Shown: positions 35,166 through 44,801, numbered from the stretch's first letter. The stretch is 64,000 nucleotides of DNA from Paenibacillus sp. 37 (GCF_008386395.1 NZ_CP043761.1:7011617-7075616); one strand, 5' to 3'. Notes: a model not told the origin generated them from the sequence alone. A program made the numbers and translations.

Positions 35166-36992
35166 TTACTCAGCTACAACTGCTTTGTCTGCATTCACTT
35201 GCAAGTCGCTCAGGTAAACACCTGTTCCATCACCAATCGCATAGTTCATTACACGTTTGTTAACTGGTGCTACAACTGCGCGATACAGTGTAGGGAATAC
35301 AGGAACTTCATCTACCATGTATTGCTGCCATTGATTGTAGATCTCTTTACGCTTGTCTACATCGAATGCTTCAGCAGAGATACCTTGTGCCAGCAATTTG
35401 TCATTCTCTTCGCTGGAGAATCTGGAGAAGTTGTAGAGTGCATCGCGGCCATACAGACCCGATGGATCTACGTCAATACCAACGCCCCATGCTGCTTGAT
35501 ACACATCAATGTTTGGATCATCTTTACCTGTGTTACCTACACGGTCATAGAAGCTGTTGAACTCAACCATTTCCAGGTTTACTTTCAAACCAATAGCTGC
35601 CCATGATTGAACATAATAACGAGCCAATGGTTCAGCTGTGTCTCCACCAGTCATGGATACAAAGTTGATTTCGAGCGGTGTTCCATCTGGATTCGTACGG
35701 AATTCACCATCCAGTTTGTAACCAGCTTCGTCGAGCAATGCTTTCGCTGCTTCTGGATCATATGCTACACCCGGATTGTTGGAATCATGGAATTCTGGGT
35801 GTGATGGTGGAATCAGGGTTGTTGCATTCCAACGCAGGCCATTATAGAAACGTTTACCAACCTGATCGTTATCTACAGCCATCCACATCGCTTTACGCAA
35901 GTTTTTGTCGCCCATTTTTGCTTCAGCATTGCTTTTAACTTTTCCGTTCTCTTCATCCCACGTACCCAGTTTGAAACCGATGTACGTATAAGCACGATCG
36001 ATGGCGCCAAGGAATTCTACGTTGGACAGGTTTGCATTTTCTTTATATTGATCTGTCGGGAATGCATCCACGAGGTCTACCCCGCCAGATTTCAGTTCTT
36101 GAACAACCGTTGTCGGGTTGATAACTTTCAGAGTCACTTTGTCCAGTTTCGGAGCCCCGCGCCAGTAGTCTTCGTTTTTAACATAAGTTACAGACTCACC
36201 CGGAGTGATGACATCCACTTTAAATGGACCAAAACCAATTGGTTTTTCACGTACTTCTTTAGAAGAAGACATTTTTGCTACATCCATATCTCCGAAGATA
36301 TGTTTAGCCAATGGATACGTCCATACGCCACCTGTCAGCAGGGACGGAGTAGATTCTTTATACGTAATGCTGATTTGTTTGTCGCCCAGCACTTTAATAC
36401 CAGAGATTGTTTTTGCTTTTCCAGCATGATACTCGTCCATACCTACTACACTAGTGAAGTTGGAGTCGTAACGTGGACCATCATACGCTTTGTTACCGAT
36501 TACTTCATAAGCAAATTGCAGATCTTCAGCCGTTACCGGCTTGCCATCATGCCAGTTCACATTGTCACGAATGGTCAGTGTGAACGTTTTTCCATCTTCA
36601 GATGTCTCATACGTTGCTGCACCATCGTTGGTATATACATAGTCTTTATCCCAAGTCAGCAAGCCTTCATCGAACCATTGAAGAACTTGTACATCCGGGT
36701 TACCGGAATAGAAATTGTAGTTCAGTGTACCTTCAAAAGCAGTATCCGACACAAGTCCAAATGTAATCGATCCACCTTCGATCGCAGTACCCTCATTTGT
36801 TTTAACATTGTTGAAGTCATCAATGGAGTAAACGCCCTCTTCATTAGCAGGTTTTTCCTCCGTTTTTCCCTCTTCTGTGTTGGAAGCTGGAGCTGGAGTA
36901 GCCGCTTCCTTCTCAGAGCACGCTGCGAGCACCAATACAAAGACCAACATCATCGTGAAAAATAGTCCCCGTGAAAATAATCCCTTTTTCAT
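35166..36992 (-). CDS. oppA: oligopeptide ABC transporter substrate-binding lipoprotein
   Basis: 608 residues from the ATG at 36992, behind GGGAGGAAAGG; the ORF upstream to 37043 overlaps oppC. The lipoprotein signal ends LAACSEKE. It then follows the SBP family 5 pattern: WHDGKPVTAEDLQFAYEV, a long peptide-binding domain and a C-terminal region with DPSGLYGRDALYNFSRFSSEEND. It captures peptides outside the membrane for OppBC. It is last in an operon ordered D-F-B-C-A. Confidence 0.92.
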   Translation of the reverse strand: MKKGLFSRGLFFTMMLVFVLVLAACSEKEAATPAPASNTEEGKTEEKPANEEGVYSIDDFNNVKTNEGTAIEGGSITFGLVSDTAFEGTLNYNFYSGNPDVQVLQWFDEGLLTWDKDYVYTNDGAATYETSEDGKTFTLTIRDNVNWHDGKPVTAEDLQFAYEVIGNKAYDGPRYDSNFTSVVGMDEYHAGKAKTISGIKVLGDKQISITYKESTPSLLTGGVWTYPLAKHIFGDMDVAKMSSSKEVREKPIGFGPFKVDVITPGESVTYVKNEDYWRGAPKLDKVTLKVINPTTVVQELKSGGVDLVDAFPTDQYKENANLSNVEFLGAIDRAYTYIGFKLGTWDEENGKVKSNAEAKMGDKNLRKAMWMAVDNDQVGKRFYNGLRWNATTLIPPSHPEFHDSNNPGVAYDPEAAKALLDEAGYKLDGEFRTNPDGTPLEINFVSMTGGDTAEPLARYYVQSWAAIGLKVNLEMVEFNSFYDRVGNTGKDDPNIDVYQAAWGVGIDVDPSGLYGRDALYNFSRFSSEENDKLLAQGISAEAFDVDKRKEIYNQWQQYMVDEVPVFPTLYRAVVAPVNKRVMNYAIGDGTGVYLSDLQVNADKAVVAE

Positions 36993-37011
36993 GAACCTTT
37001 CCTCCCTTTTT

Positions 37012-37917
37012 TTAACCTCTTCTTTGTCTTGCATCAGTCGCACGCTTTAGGGCTTGACCGACATTATTTATACTCAACATCAATACCAGGATCAGCACCG
37101 ATGCGGGTAGCCATATCCACCATCTGGATTCCAGGGTTTGCGGATTACGTGCATAACTTACGAGTGTTCCAAGACTAGGCGTACTTTCGGGAAAACCAAA
37201 TCCCAGGAAAGACAGCCCGGATTCGAGGCCAATGTTGGCAGCGAGATTCAATGTCATCGTTACGATGATAATGGAACTCAGATTCGGAAGAACCTGTGAG
37301 AGCATAATCTTCAGATGAGAAGAGCCCAATGTTTTTGAAGCTTTTACATAATCCAGTTCCCGTTCCTGTAATGCTTTGGAACGAATCAATCTGGCAATAC
37401 CCATCCAGAGAAATGCCGTCATGATTAGAGAAAACGAGATGATATTGTATTTCGGAACTGCCGTAACAAACGCGATAACAATCATCAACATCGGAAGGAT
37501 CATGAAGAAGTCAACAACACGCATAAACAGGTTGTCTATCATTCCACCGAAATAACCGGATAAAAGGCCAATTAAGATACCTATGAAACCAGTCATTAAC
37601 GTTACGATAATTCCAATGGTCAGGGAGTTACGTGTACCGATGACCAGTTGGCCAAATACATCACGACCTCCATAGTCCGTTCCAAGCCAATATTGAGCGG
37701 ATGGTGGTTCATATAAGGCAAACAGATCCACGCGTACGATATCATCCTGATTCAGAATGAGAGACGTGCCATATACCAGCAACATGATCAAGCCCAAGAA
37801 AATGAGCGAGATTAGTGCCACCTTATCTCTGACAAGCTCCCTCCATAAAATACTCAAGCTGGAGGGGCTTTTATCAACCTTTTGTGAAGTTACAACTACT
37901 TCGTTGGCCTTGCTCAT
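37012..37917 (-). CDS. oppC: oligopeptide ABC transporter permease OppC
   Basis: 301 residues. N-terminal OppC_N segment then a BPD_transp_1 domain with about six membrane helices. The GTDYGGRDVFGQLVIGTRNSL motif and the EAA loop (ASKTLGSSHLKIMLSQVLPN) that contacts the ATPases are visible. It forms the channel with OppB. Confidence 0.94.
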   Translation of the reverse strand: MSKANEVVVTSQKVDKSPSSLSILWRELVRDKVALISLIFLGLIMLLVYGTSLILNQDDIVRVDLFALYEPPSAQYWLGTDYGGRDVFGQLVIGTRNSLTIGIIVTLMTGFIGILIGLLSGYFGGMIDNLFMRVVDFFMILPMLMIVIAFVTAVPKYNIISFSLIMTAFLWMGIARLIRSKALQERELDYVKASKTLGSSHLKIMLSQVLPNLSSIIIVTMTLNLAANIGLESGLSFLGFGFPESTPSLGTLVSYARNPQTLESRWWIWLPASVLILVLMLSINNVGQALKRATDARQRRG

Positions 37918-37946
37918 CTTGTTTTCACCCCGAAATCTTCAAGTTC

Positions 37947-38909
37947 TTACTTGATCCGTATACGTGGATCTACAATTCCTAGAATTATGTCAGACAGCAA
38001 TGCCCCGAGAATGGAAGCTACGCCATATAACAATACAAGTGCAGTTACAACGCTGAAGTCACGCAATGAGATGGAACTCAGGAACAACTGCCCCATACCT
38101 GGATAACTGAATATACTTTCGATAAATACCGTACCACCGATAAGCCCCGTAATCTCATATCCGAAGAATGCGGCGATAGGTAATAGCGAGTTTCTCAAAA
38201 TATGTCTGTTATAGATCCGGGATTCTGAAGCGCCTTTGGCTCTCGCAGTAATAACGAATTCCTTATGTTTGATATCAATGATTTCACTACGCAAATATTG
38301 AACGGTAGATACCGTTGTAATCAGTGCCATGGATAATGCCGGCAATAATAGATGATAGAACTTACTCATCACGTAGCTGAATGTGCCCGGTGTAAGTCCT
38401 GGCGCAACACTTCCCCCCGTCGGGAACCAGCCGAAGTGGAATCCGAAGATCCATACCATCACCAGTGCGAAGATGAACAATGGTGCGGCAAAGCCCAGGT
38501 AGGTGTATCCCGTGATCAACCGATCAGACCAGGTATCGTTGTAACGACCACTGATGATACCCAGTGGAATAGCGATCAGGTAAGTCAGTACAAGCGTCGC
38601 CAGTGCGAGCCAGAATGTATTTGCTACACGCTGACCGATCAGGTCGGTAACCGGCATTTTGAAACGGAAGGATTGTCCAAAATCACCTTGGATGGCGTTT
38701 TTGATCCAGTCCCAATATTGCACGTACCAAGGATTATTCAATCCCAGTCTCTCTCGCTGGGCTTCCAATGCTTTTGGATCAACGCTTGGATCAAGCAATC
38801 CGGTTAACGCATCGCCCGGCATGGCCTTAGCCATCAGAAAGACCAAAAGACTAAGTAAAAATATCTGAGGGATCATTATGATAATTCTGCGTACTATCGT
38901 TTTCCACAT
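37947..38909 (-). CDS. oppB: oligopeptide ABC transporter permease OppB
   Basis: 320 residues with six membrane helices. The family start RIIIMIPQIFLLSLLVFLMAKAMPGDA and the EAA loop ARAKGASESRIYNRHILRNSLLPI are clear. Partner of OppC; 7 bases downstream of oppF. Confidence 0.94.
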   Translation of the reverse strand: MWKTIVRRIIIMIPQIFLLSLLVFLMAKAMPGDALTGLLDPSVDPKALEAQRERLGLNNPWYVQYWDWIKNAIQGDFGQSFRFKMPVTDLIGQRVANTFWLALATLVLTYLIAIPLGIISGRYNDTWSDRLITGYTYLGFAAPLFIFALVMVWIFGFHFGWFPTGGSVAPGLTPGTFSYVMSKFYHLLLPALSMALITTVSTVQYLRSEIIDIKHKEFVITARAKGASESRIYNRHILRNSLLPIAAFFGYEITGLIGGTVFIESIFSYPGMGQLFLSSISLRDFSVVTALVLLYGVASILGALLSDIILGIVDPRIRIK

Positions 38910-38916
38910 ATGGCCT

Positions 38917-39849
38917 TCAACCTTTCTGAGGTAGAGCTACTCGGTGAGTATCGGAAATGGATTTGAGCGAGTATGCAAGCCCTTCCTCATCAAAGAAATT
39001 TCGGTATGAATGTTCATACTCGGATTTGACCTGTTGACGGAAGGCTACCATTTCCTCTCGTTTGGTTGGGTCCATATCCGGAATGGCTGCAATAAGACGT
39101 TTGGTATAGATGTGTTGCGGATTCTCGAAAATATCATTTGTTGTGCCCTGTTCCACATATCGACCTTTATACATAATTCCTATCTCGTCACACATATGGC
39201 GGATGATGCCCAGATCGTGACTGATGAACAGATACGTCAAATTTAATTCTTTTTGAATCTCCTGCATGAAATTAAGTACCTGAGCCTGGACCGAGACATC
39301 GAGTGCAGATACAGGTTCATCCGCGATAATTAGCTTCGGCTTCAGTGCAATAGCCCGTGCAATGCCAATCCGTTGACGCTGCCCCCCTGAGAATTCATGC
39401 GGATATTTGTAGATTGATTCCGGACTCAGGCCAACCTTCTCAAGTAATTCTCTTACTTGTCTTTTCTCCTCGGTAGCTGTCAGACGCTCATAGTTACGAA
39501 ACGGCTCAGCGATAATATCGATAACCCGCTTCTTAGGATTCAGTGATGAATATGGATCTTGAAAAATCATTTGTACATCCCGCTGGAGCTGCCTGTTCTT
39601 ACGTCGCTCCGTAGCCAAGTTTTTCCCGTTAAATAGAATCTTTCCGTCAGTGACATGGTTTAGCCCAATAATGGCTCTGCCTGTTGTTGTCTTACCTGAA
39701 CCTGATTCGCCAACCAGACCATAGGTCTGTCCTTCTTCAATGGAGAAGCTAACATCATCAACAGCCTTTACACTGCCAATCTCCCGTTTTAGCAATCCAC
39801 CGCGAATCGGAAAGTGTATCTTGAGCCCTTCTACTTCGAGTAATGCCAT
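38917..39849 (-). CDS. oppF: oligopeptide ABC transporter ATPase OppF
   Basis: 310 residues. Walker A GESGSGKTT, Q loop, signature FSGGQRQRIGIARA, Walker B LIIADEPVSALD, H-loop ISHD and the OppF-type C-terminal region. It hydrolyses ATP to drive peptide import with OppD. GAGGAGG site before the ATG. Confidence 0.95.
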   Translation of the reverse strand: MALLEVEGLKIHFPIRGGLLKREIGSVKAVDDVSFSIEEGQTYGLVGESGSGKTTTGRAIIGLNHVTDGKILFNGKNLATERRKNRQLQRDVQMIFQDPYSSLNPKKRVIDIIAEPFRNYERLTATEEKRQVRELLEKVGLSPESIYKYPHEFSGGQRQRIGIARAIALKPKLIIADEPVSALDVSVQAQVLNFMQEIQKELNLTYLFISHDLGIIRHMCDEIGIMYKGRYVEQGTTNDIFENPQHIYTKRLIAAIPDMDPTKREEMVAFRQQVKSEYEHSYRNFFDEEGLAYSLKSISDTHRVALPQKG

Positions 39850-39863
39850 TATGTTATTCCTCC

Positions 39864-40862
39864 TCAGCTTTGGTCAGGGAAATGAAAGTGCTGGTAACAG
39901 GTACAACGTACAAAGTGACCTGGTGCAATTTCATGCATCTGTGGGTTCTCTTCATGAGCCGATTCACTAATCCATGGAATTCGGGCTTTGAATCTGCACC
40001 CTTTGCGAGGAAGATTTTTGAGTGATGGTACGATGCCTTGGATGACATGCAATTTGGATCTTTCTTCAGACAGTGTGGGAATAGAGTTCAAGAGTGAGCG
40101 GGTATATGGATGCTTCGCATTGTTCATCAATGTGAAGATATCTGCGATTTCAACAATTTCGCCTGCATACATAACTGCAACGCGATCAGCCATCTCAGCT
40201 ACGACACCCAGATCATGTGTAATCAGAATAATGCCTGCGTTAATTTCATTCTTCAGATCACGGATCAGCTCCAGAATCTGTAGTTGAATCGTAACGTCAA
40301 GCGCCGTCGTTGGTTCATCAGCTATGAGTAATTCCGGTTTGTTCGCAATCGCAATGGCAATAACAATTCTCTGTCTCATACCACCAGATAGTTCGTGGGG
40401 ATACTGCTTGTATATTTGTTCGGGACGTGGAATCCCTACTTGATTCAATAAGTGAATGACCTTTTCTCTCTTCTCTCTGGAAGACAGCTTGGACTGATGA
40501 AGTGTGAGAATCTCTTCAATCTGTTCACCAATAATCATTAGAGGATTTAGTGCGGACAATGGGTCCTGAAAAATCATGCCCATTTCTTTGCCGCGTAGCT
40601 TGTTTAATTTGCTTGGGGAGATGTTGGCAATATCTTGTCCTTTATAGAGGATCTGGCCTTCGATCTTTGCTTTGTTATGCAAACCCATAAGAGAGAATGC
40701 AAAAGCACTTTTACCTGACCCGGATTCACCTACAATCGCCAACACTTCATTTTTCTTCACCGTAAGGTTAACGTGATCCACTGCTGCATAATAGTCATCT
40801 TCAATTCTGAATGATGTTGTTAGATTTCTGACTTCCAATAGCTCTGTATTCAAATCAATCAC
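39864..40862 (-). CDS. oppD: oligopeptide ABC transporter ATPase OppD
   Basis: About 332 residues. Walker A GESGSGKSAF, signature LSGGMRQRIVIAIA, Walker B LLIADEPTTALD and the C-terminal oligopeptide/dipeptide domain, in which CRFKARIPWI and a short cysteine pair (CTC) replace the more common four-cysteine iron-sulphur pattern. The ORF reaches 40961 but the extra part is unlike the family; I place the start at the GTG at 40862 after GGGGTTAGG, with a TTG a few codons later as an alternative. First gene of the opp operon. Confidence 0.9.
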   Translation of the reverse strand: MIDLNTELLEVRNLTTSFRIEDDYYAAVDHVNLTVKKNEVLAIVGESGSGKSAFAFSLMGLHNKAKIEGQILYKGQDIANISPSKLNKLRGKEMGMIFQDPLSALNPLMIIGEQIEEILTLHQSKLSSREKREKVIHLLNQVGIPRPEQIYKQYPHELSGGMRQRIVIAIAIANKPELLIADEPTTALDVTIQLQILELIRDLKNEINAGIILITHDLGVVAEMADRVAVMYAGEIVEIADIFTLMNNAKHPYTRSLLNSIPTLSEERSKLHVIQGIVPSLKNLPRKGCRFKARIPWISESAHEENPQMHEIAPGHFVRCTCYQHFHFPDQS

Positions 40863-40961
40863 CCTAACCCCATAATTTCCGTAGATTGTATTCGTGTGTA
40901 GAGGAATGCATCTACTGTATATTTCCAAGTTCTTGAAGATAACGAACAATAGCTTATACAA

Positions 40962-41514
40962 AATACCAAATTGTTAGGAGAAACAAGTTTCAGAGACTTA
41001 TATTTAGACCATTGGTCAATTAATGTTGATAATTCCTAGTGGAATTATACAGCAAAATAATTAATGTAATCATACGTGTAATTTTAGCTAACGTCAATGC
41101 TTATTTTGAGATTTTTGGTATAAATGTTTTTTATACTACAGATTTGGATATTAGTAATACTATAAAGGCATATAGTAGGGATTTTGAGAGGTGTTATCTT
41201 GTTTTTAGCTGTGAGGTGTACATAAGTAATTAGTGAAAATAACATGTACATAACATATCAGTTACATGTAGTGTAGGTATATACTTTAATTTAAGTAGAC
41301 ATTCTTAATTCTGCGTGAGGTAAATGTTATATATATGGGTGATGATTATATCTCGGTTTATAGCTGAATTTTATTCAATCGGAGCCGTTATGCTTACAAT
41401 TAAAATAGTATGTGCGATCAGAGTAAAAAATCTAGTTAATCTAGTATAGTTTTATTTATTTGCTAATGTAAAGACCAAATTGTCATCTTTTATCATTTAT
41501 TTTACAAAAGAAAG
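40962..41514. other. AT-rich gene-free spacer upstream of the opp operon
   Basis: Clearly more AT-rich than its surroundings, with no supported gene; a 64-codon plus-strand frame here lacks a ribosome binding site. It contains a perfect GACCATTGGTC palindrome at about 41007-41017, which may be a regulator site for opp. Confidence 0.5.
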
Positions 41515-41540
41515 AAAAAAGCCCTGCAAAATGCAGAGCT
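41515..41540 (-). terminator. terminator of the M15 peptidase gene
   Basis: GCCCTGCA (41521-41528) pairs with TGCAGAGC (41532-41539) with one G-U pair; six T residues follow on the minus strand. Confidence 0.85.
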
Positions 41541-41582
41541 TATCTAATATTTATTCATTTAATTGTATATATAACGCCTTTA

Positions 41583-42170
41583 CTAAGAATCAGGAGGTCT
41601 TTTACCACGTTTTAACTCATTAATACTCAAGCCAAAATCCATCTGCAAGTGAGGATAGTCCGGAAAGTTTGCCCAGTCTCCACCCCAAGTGAAACCTAAC
41701 TCTTTGGCGAGATCCACAACTTCCATCCAGTCTGCCTTGCCATTGCCGTTATCATCCCGTTCCATATCCCACACCACATCACCCTCAGGCATCCTCAATG
41801 CAAAATCAATTGCTAATCCGTAGTTATGATAAGACTCACCACCACGTGCATTAGTAACGATATTTCCTGCATTTGAGCGTCCTTGGTTGAATAGTGCATC
41901 TTGCTCCTCAGAACTTCGGTAGCCGTGGGTGATCACAATCTCTATTCCACGTCTGGCTGCCTTACGTACCAATAACTTCTCATTCTCTGCTACCACAGGA
42001 TGTAAGCCGATAATTGGCACAGCTTCTTGGATTGTTGTCCCGGGCCACATGTTATCTATATCGCCTTTTTGCTGTAACCACACATATATAATGGAAAGTA
42101 AAAGAGTAGCTATAATCCAGTTTTTCAGACTCTTTTTTCTCTGTTTGCCTTTACGTTTTGATGTATTCAT
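41583..42170 (-). CDS. M15-family peptidoglycan peptidase (CwlK/VanY-like)
   Basis: 195 residues from the ATG at 42170, 5 bases after AGGAG. A basic N terminus and one membrane segment (WIIATLLLSIIYVWLQ) place the catalytic part outside. Motifs THGYRSSEEQDALF, SYHNYGLAIDFAL (HxxxxxxD metal ligands) and the C-terminal PHLQM are diagnostic of the M15 zinc peptidases, in the subgroup that cleaves L-Ala-D-Glu bonds. Monocistronic. Confidence 0.9.
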   Translation of the reverse strand: MNTSKRKGKQRKKSLKNWIIATLLLSIIYVWLQQKGDIDNMWPGTTIQEAVPIIGLHPVVAENEKLLVRKAARRGIEIVITHGYRSSEEQDALFNQGRSNAGNIVTNARGGESYHNYGLAIDFALRMPEGDVVWDMERDDNGNGKADWMEVVDLAKELGFTWGGDWANFPDYPHLQMDFGLSINELKRGKRPPDS

Positions 42171-42344
42171 ATCCACTCCTGGTGTTTATTCTGAAATAAA
42201 CAGCTATTCCTGCTGCCTGAACCTTTTCAGTAGATTAGACTCTATTATAATTCATTTGAGCCTTGAATGCTTCTATCACCACAGTATTGAATTCTTCCAT
42301 TTGTTAGAGTGGATCGTTATTTCTAATACTTCTATTGATATATA

Positions 42345-42375
42345 CAAAAAAGCAGCCGGCTATAAGCCGACTGCT
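42345..42375 (-). terminator. terminator of the rpsF-ssb-rpsR operon
   Basis: AGCAGCCGGC (42351-42360) pairs with GCCGACTGCT (42366-42375) with one G-U pair, followed by TTTTTT on the minus strand. Confidence 0.9.
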
Positions 42376-42397
42376 TCGTATGCAAGCTGAGTAAAGA

Positions 42398-42670
42398 CTA
42401 CTCAGTTGTGTATGGCAATAATGCGATTTGACGGGAGCGTTTGATTGCAATCGTCAGCATGCGTTGGTATTTAGCGCTAGTACCTGTTACACGGCGTGGC
42501 AAAATTTTTCCACGTTCGCTGATAAATTTACGAAGCAAGTCCGTATCTTTATAATCGATGTGAGTAATTTTGTTAGCTGTGAAGAAGCACACTTTACGAC
42601 GTTTATTACGGCCGCCACGACGTGCCGGTCTTTTATCGTTGTCTCCGCCTTCTCTTTGCTTGAAGCCCAT
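42398..42670 (-). CDS. rpsR: 30S ribosomal protein S18
   Basis: 90 residues with a disordered basic N terminus, then [61 protein letters not shown], the universal S18 core. It binds S6 on the 30S platform. Last gene in the operon. Confidence 0.98.
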   Translation of the reverse strand: MGFKQREGGDNDKRPARRGGRNKRRKVCFFTANKITHIDYKDTDLLRKFISERGKILPRRVTGTSAKYQRMLTIAIKRSRQIALLPYTTE

Positions 42671-42726
42671 GCTTTTCAGTCCTTTCCTATCATGTAACCC
42701 ATATCTCCTAAGAGTATCAGCTCATG

Positions 42727-43212
42727 TTAAAATGGCAAATCATCATCCGATATATCAATCGGTTTTCCGTCATCGGAAAAAGGATCCTGATTGTTGCTAC
42801 GCGAATTATTGTTATTGTTCGCGCGTCCGCCGCCTCCATAAGAAGGCTCTTCACGCATTGGTTGCCCACCGCCGCCACCGCTGTTATCACGGTTAGCTGA
42901 CTCCAAGAAACGGACATTATCGGCAATAACTTCGGTCACGTATACACGTTTTCCTTCGTTATTCTCGTAGTTCCGTACTTGAATGCGTCCTTCGACTGCA
43001 GCCAGGCGTCCTTTGCGCAAGTAGTTCGCACAAGTCTCGGCAAGCTGTCTCCAGGTTACGACCGGAATGAAATCGGCTTCCTTTTCTCCCCCTTGGCTTG
43101 TAAACGGTCTGTCCACTGCCAAAGTAAATTGCGTAACTGCTACTCCTGCTGGAGTGTAACGCAACTCAGGATCCCGGGTTAACCGTCCGATCAGAATGAC
43201 ACGGTTCAACAA
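42727..43212 (-). CDS. ssb: single-stranded DNA-binding protein
   Basis: 161 residues. OB fold (about 1-105: [32 protein letters not shown]), a Gly/Asn-rich linker and the acidic tail DISDDDLPF that recruits replication proteins. The start is a TTG at 43212, 8 bases after GGAGG. Middle gene of the rpsF-ssb-rpsR operon. Confidence 0.98.
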   Translation of the reverse strand: MLNRVILIGRLTRDPELRYTPAGVAVTQFTLAVDRPFTSQGGEKEADFIPVVTWRQLAETCANYLRKGRLAAVEGRIQVRNYENNEGKRVYVTEVIADNVRFLESANRDNSGGGGGQPMREEPSYGGGGRANNNNNSRSNNQDPFSDDGKPIDISDDDLPF

Positions 43213-43260
43213 TGTAATCCCCTCCTTCAGAGCGTATTGGTGCGTTAATCACGAGTTGTC

Positions 43261-43554
43261 TTAAGCAGACTTAACGTCATTGGTAATGAGATAACGAATT
43301 ACTTCGTCAGAAATCTTCATGAGACGCTCAAGTTCAGTTACAACTGCTGGTTCAGCAGTGAAATGTACCAGAACATAAAAACCATCACGGAATTTCTTGA
43401 TCTCATACGCAAGACGGCGTTTACCCATAACGTCGTGAGCTGTAACTTCACCACCGCCGTTGGAGATGATGCCTTGGAATTTATCGACTGTAGCTTGAAC
43501 AACTTCTTGCTCAATGTCAGGACGAATAATGTACATCACTTCATATTTGCGCAT
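43261..43554 (-). CDS. rpsF: 30S ribosomal protein S6
   Basis: 97 residues from the ATG at 43554, behind AAGGAGGTG; the ORF extends upstream without a site. Core: MRKYEVMYIIRPDIEQE, then GKRRLAYEIKKFRDGFYVLVHF. First gene of the operon. The 80-base leader may hold the S6-S18 autoregulatory RNA known in this operon; I could not confirm its fold. Confidence 0.98.
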   Translation of the reverse strand: MRKYEVMYIIRPDIEQEVVQATVDKFQGIISNGGGEVTAHDVMGKRRLAYEIKKFRDGFYVLVHFTAEPAVVTELERLMKISDEVIRYLITNDVKSA

Positions 43555-43630
43555 AATTTTCACCTCCTTATGGACTCTGGCCCTCAATCTAGGTTGAGAG
43601 CAAGGAACGAGCACAAACTCGAACTATATT

Positions 43631-43659
43631 AATATAACAAATACCGAGTCAAAGTGCAA
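43631..43659 (-). promoter_or_regulatory. rpsF operon promoter
   Basis: TTGCAC (43654-43659), 17-base spacer, TATATT (43631-43636) on the minus strand. Confidence 0.8.
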
Positions 43660-43756
43660 GCAAACGTTCCCTGTACATATTGGCACATGATCAGCCCGGC
43701 TATGGAGCACACTACAGAAGTAACAATGCAACATAATTTGCAAAGGAGGTTTTATC

Positions 43757-43951
43757 ATGGGTGAAAAAACCGAGTTTGAACCAGGAGACAAAGCCCCAAA
43801 CGATGGAGAGTACACGGAAGTTGGGGAAAAAAGCTTTGTCACGGAAATTCAAAACCCGAAGCGGGTAACGCTGCAAAAAAGTGAAGCTTTTCCCGAAACA
43901 AGCAATCATAATCGCAAGTGGAAGAAGCTGACCAAAGCCCGCGTCCATTAA
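43757..43951 (+). CDS. yjzC: YjzC-family small protein
   Basis: 64 residues with a perfect AAAGGAGG site. The pattern FEPGDKAPNDGEYTEVGEK, followed by SNHNRKWKKL near the C terminus, matches the YjzC family of spore formers as I recall it. Function unknown. It is divergent from the rpsF operon. Confidence 0.8.
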   Translation: MGEKTEFEPGDKAPNDGEYTEVGEKSFVTEIQNPKRVTLQKSEAFPETSNHNRKWKKLTKARVH

Positions 43952-44010
43952 TCGCAATACTTTTTTACGATTCATGTATATAAAACGGAATAAAGCACAT
44001 AATACAATCA

Positions 44011-44240
44011 GGCGGTGCACGAGAGAGGTGTGGTTCCGTTGGACAACGAAGCCGATCATTCGCTGTTGGAGATTCATCACGTAATTTAAGAAGCAAGTGG
44101 TTATGTGTAGTAAGGCCCTTCGTCTGAAGCACGCGTATTGCTTCGTGCAGTACACCAAGTGTCTGATTGTTACGACCGATTGTTTCCTAACAAACAAATG
44201 CACCGCCGGATAAAGAGCCCTTCGGGGCTCTTTATTTTTC
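44011..44240 (+). ncRNA. candidate structured RNA with closing stem and terminator
   Basis: GGCGGTGCA (44011-44019) is perfectly complementary to TGCACCGCC (44199-44207), enclosing 189 nt with internal hairpins, e.g. CGTTG/CAACG near 44038-44049 and GCACG/CGTGC near 44130-44150. An intrinsic terminator follows directly (44212-44240). No ORF is present. The size and shape are like 6S RNA, but I could not find 6S conserved bases. It could instead be a 3' UTR element of the YjzC-like gene, as no strong promoter is visible. Confidence 0.5.
44212..44240 (+). terminator. strong intrinsic terminator after the candidate RNA
   Basis: AAAGAGCCC-TTCG-GGGCTCTTT followed by ATTTTTC. A tetraloop hairpin of 9 bp, unmistakable. 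Confidence 0.92.
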
Positions 44241-44308
44241 GTTCGAGTCATTAATGATGAATCTGATATGGATACATGTTCAATACATGTTCAATAAAAC
44301 GTTATACA

Positions 44309-44338
44309 AAGAAGACTTTCCTAATGGAAAGTCTTCTT
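44309..44338 (-). terminator. hairpin downstream of tRNA-Ser
   Basis: AAGAAGACTTTCC (44309-44321) pairs perfectly with GGAAAGTCTTCTT (44326-44338). The T tail on the minus strand is short, so termination is likely but not certain; it may work in both directions. Confidence 0.65.
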
Positions 44339-44388
44339 ATCGATCTTTTTATTAAACTCAATGTGTATTGAGTAAGTTACAATTGAAG

Positions 44389-44479
44389 TGGCGGAAAGGG
44401 TGGGATTCGAACCCACGCACGCTGTGACACGCCTAACTGATTTCGAGTCAGCCCCCTTGGGCCTCTTGGGTACCTTTCC
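44389..44479 (-). tRNA. tRNA-Ser(CGA)
   Basis: The 7-bp acceptor GGAAAGG/CCTTTCC, TA at positions 8-9, a D arm, anticodon loop CTCGAAA (anticodon CGA, reads UCG), a long variable arm typical of class II tRNAs, T arm GTGGG-TTCGAAT-CCCAC, discriminator G and an encoded CCA. It lies alone between the YjzC/RNA region and the DUF951 gene. Confidence 0.96.
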
Positions 44480-44582
44480 GCAGCATTATTGATTATAGCA
44501 TGATCATTTACAGAACGCAACACTCATACGAAGCCTGCATGTAAACGTTATTACGCACACTGCATACCGAATTGTTGCAAGC

Positions 44583-44801
44583 TCAGGATTCAGTGAAATC
44601 TTCGGCTGAACGCAGTACCTTCTTCATGTTTTTCTCAAATTTCGCTCTTGGAATCAACACACTGTGTTTACATCCGACACACTTGATCCGAATGTCCATA
44701 CCCATACGAATGATCTCCATCTCGTTGCTGCCACAGGGATGCTGCTTCTTCATCTGCACGATATCCCCAAGCTGGAAACTTTTACGCTCCACCTGTGCCA
44801 T
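44583..44801 (-). CDS. DUF951 family protein (YyzM-like)
   Basis: About 72 residues: FQLGDIVQMKKQHPCGSNEMEIIRMGMDIRIKCVGCKHSVLIPRAKFEKNMKKVL. The HPCG and CVGC pairs suggest a zinc site in an SH3-like fold. Role unknown; conserved in Firmicutes near the origin. I take the ATG at 44801; an ATG at 44810 is also possible. It overlaps the mscS 3' end by 20 bases, so it is translated from the same mRNA. Confidence 0.85.
   Translation of the reverse strand: MAQVERKSFQLGDIVQMKKQHPCGSNEMEIIRMGMDIRIKCVGCKHSVLIPRAKFEKNMKKVLRSAEDFTES

Noticed and set aside
41039..41233. 64-codon plus-strand frame in the AT-rich spacer
   Set aside because: No ribosome binding site, AT-driven amino-acid composition and no motif.
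44011..44207. Naming the candidate RNA 6S RNA, tmRNA, SRP RNA or RNase P RNA
   Set aside because: None of the conserved sequence blocks of these RNAs could be recognised; only size and overall shape suggest 6S.
43712..44251. 179-codon minus-strand frame across the YjzC-like gene and the candidate RNA
   Set aside because: It is antisense to a well-supported gene and to a structured region, and its composition is not protein-like.
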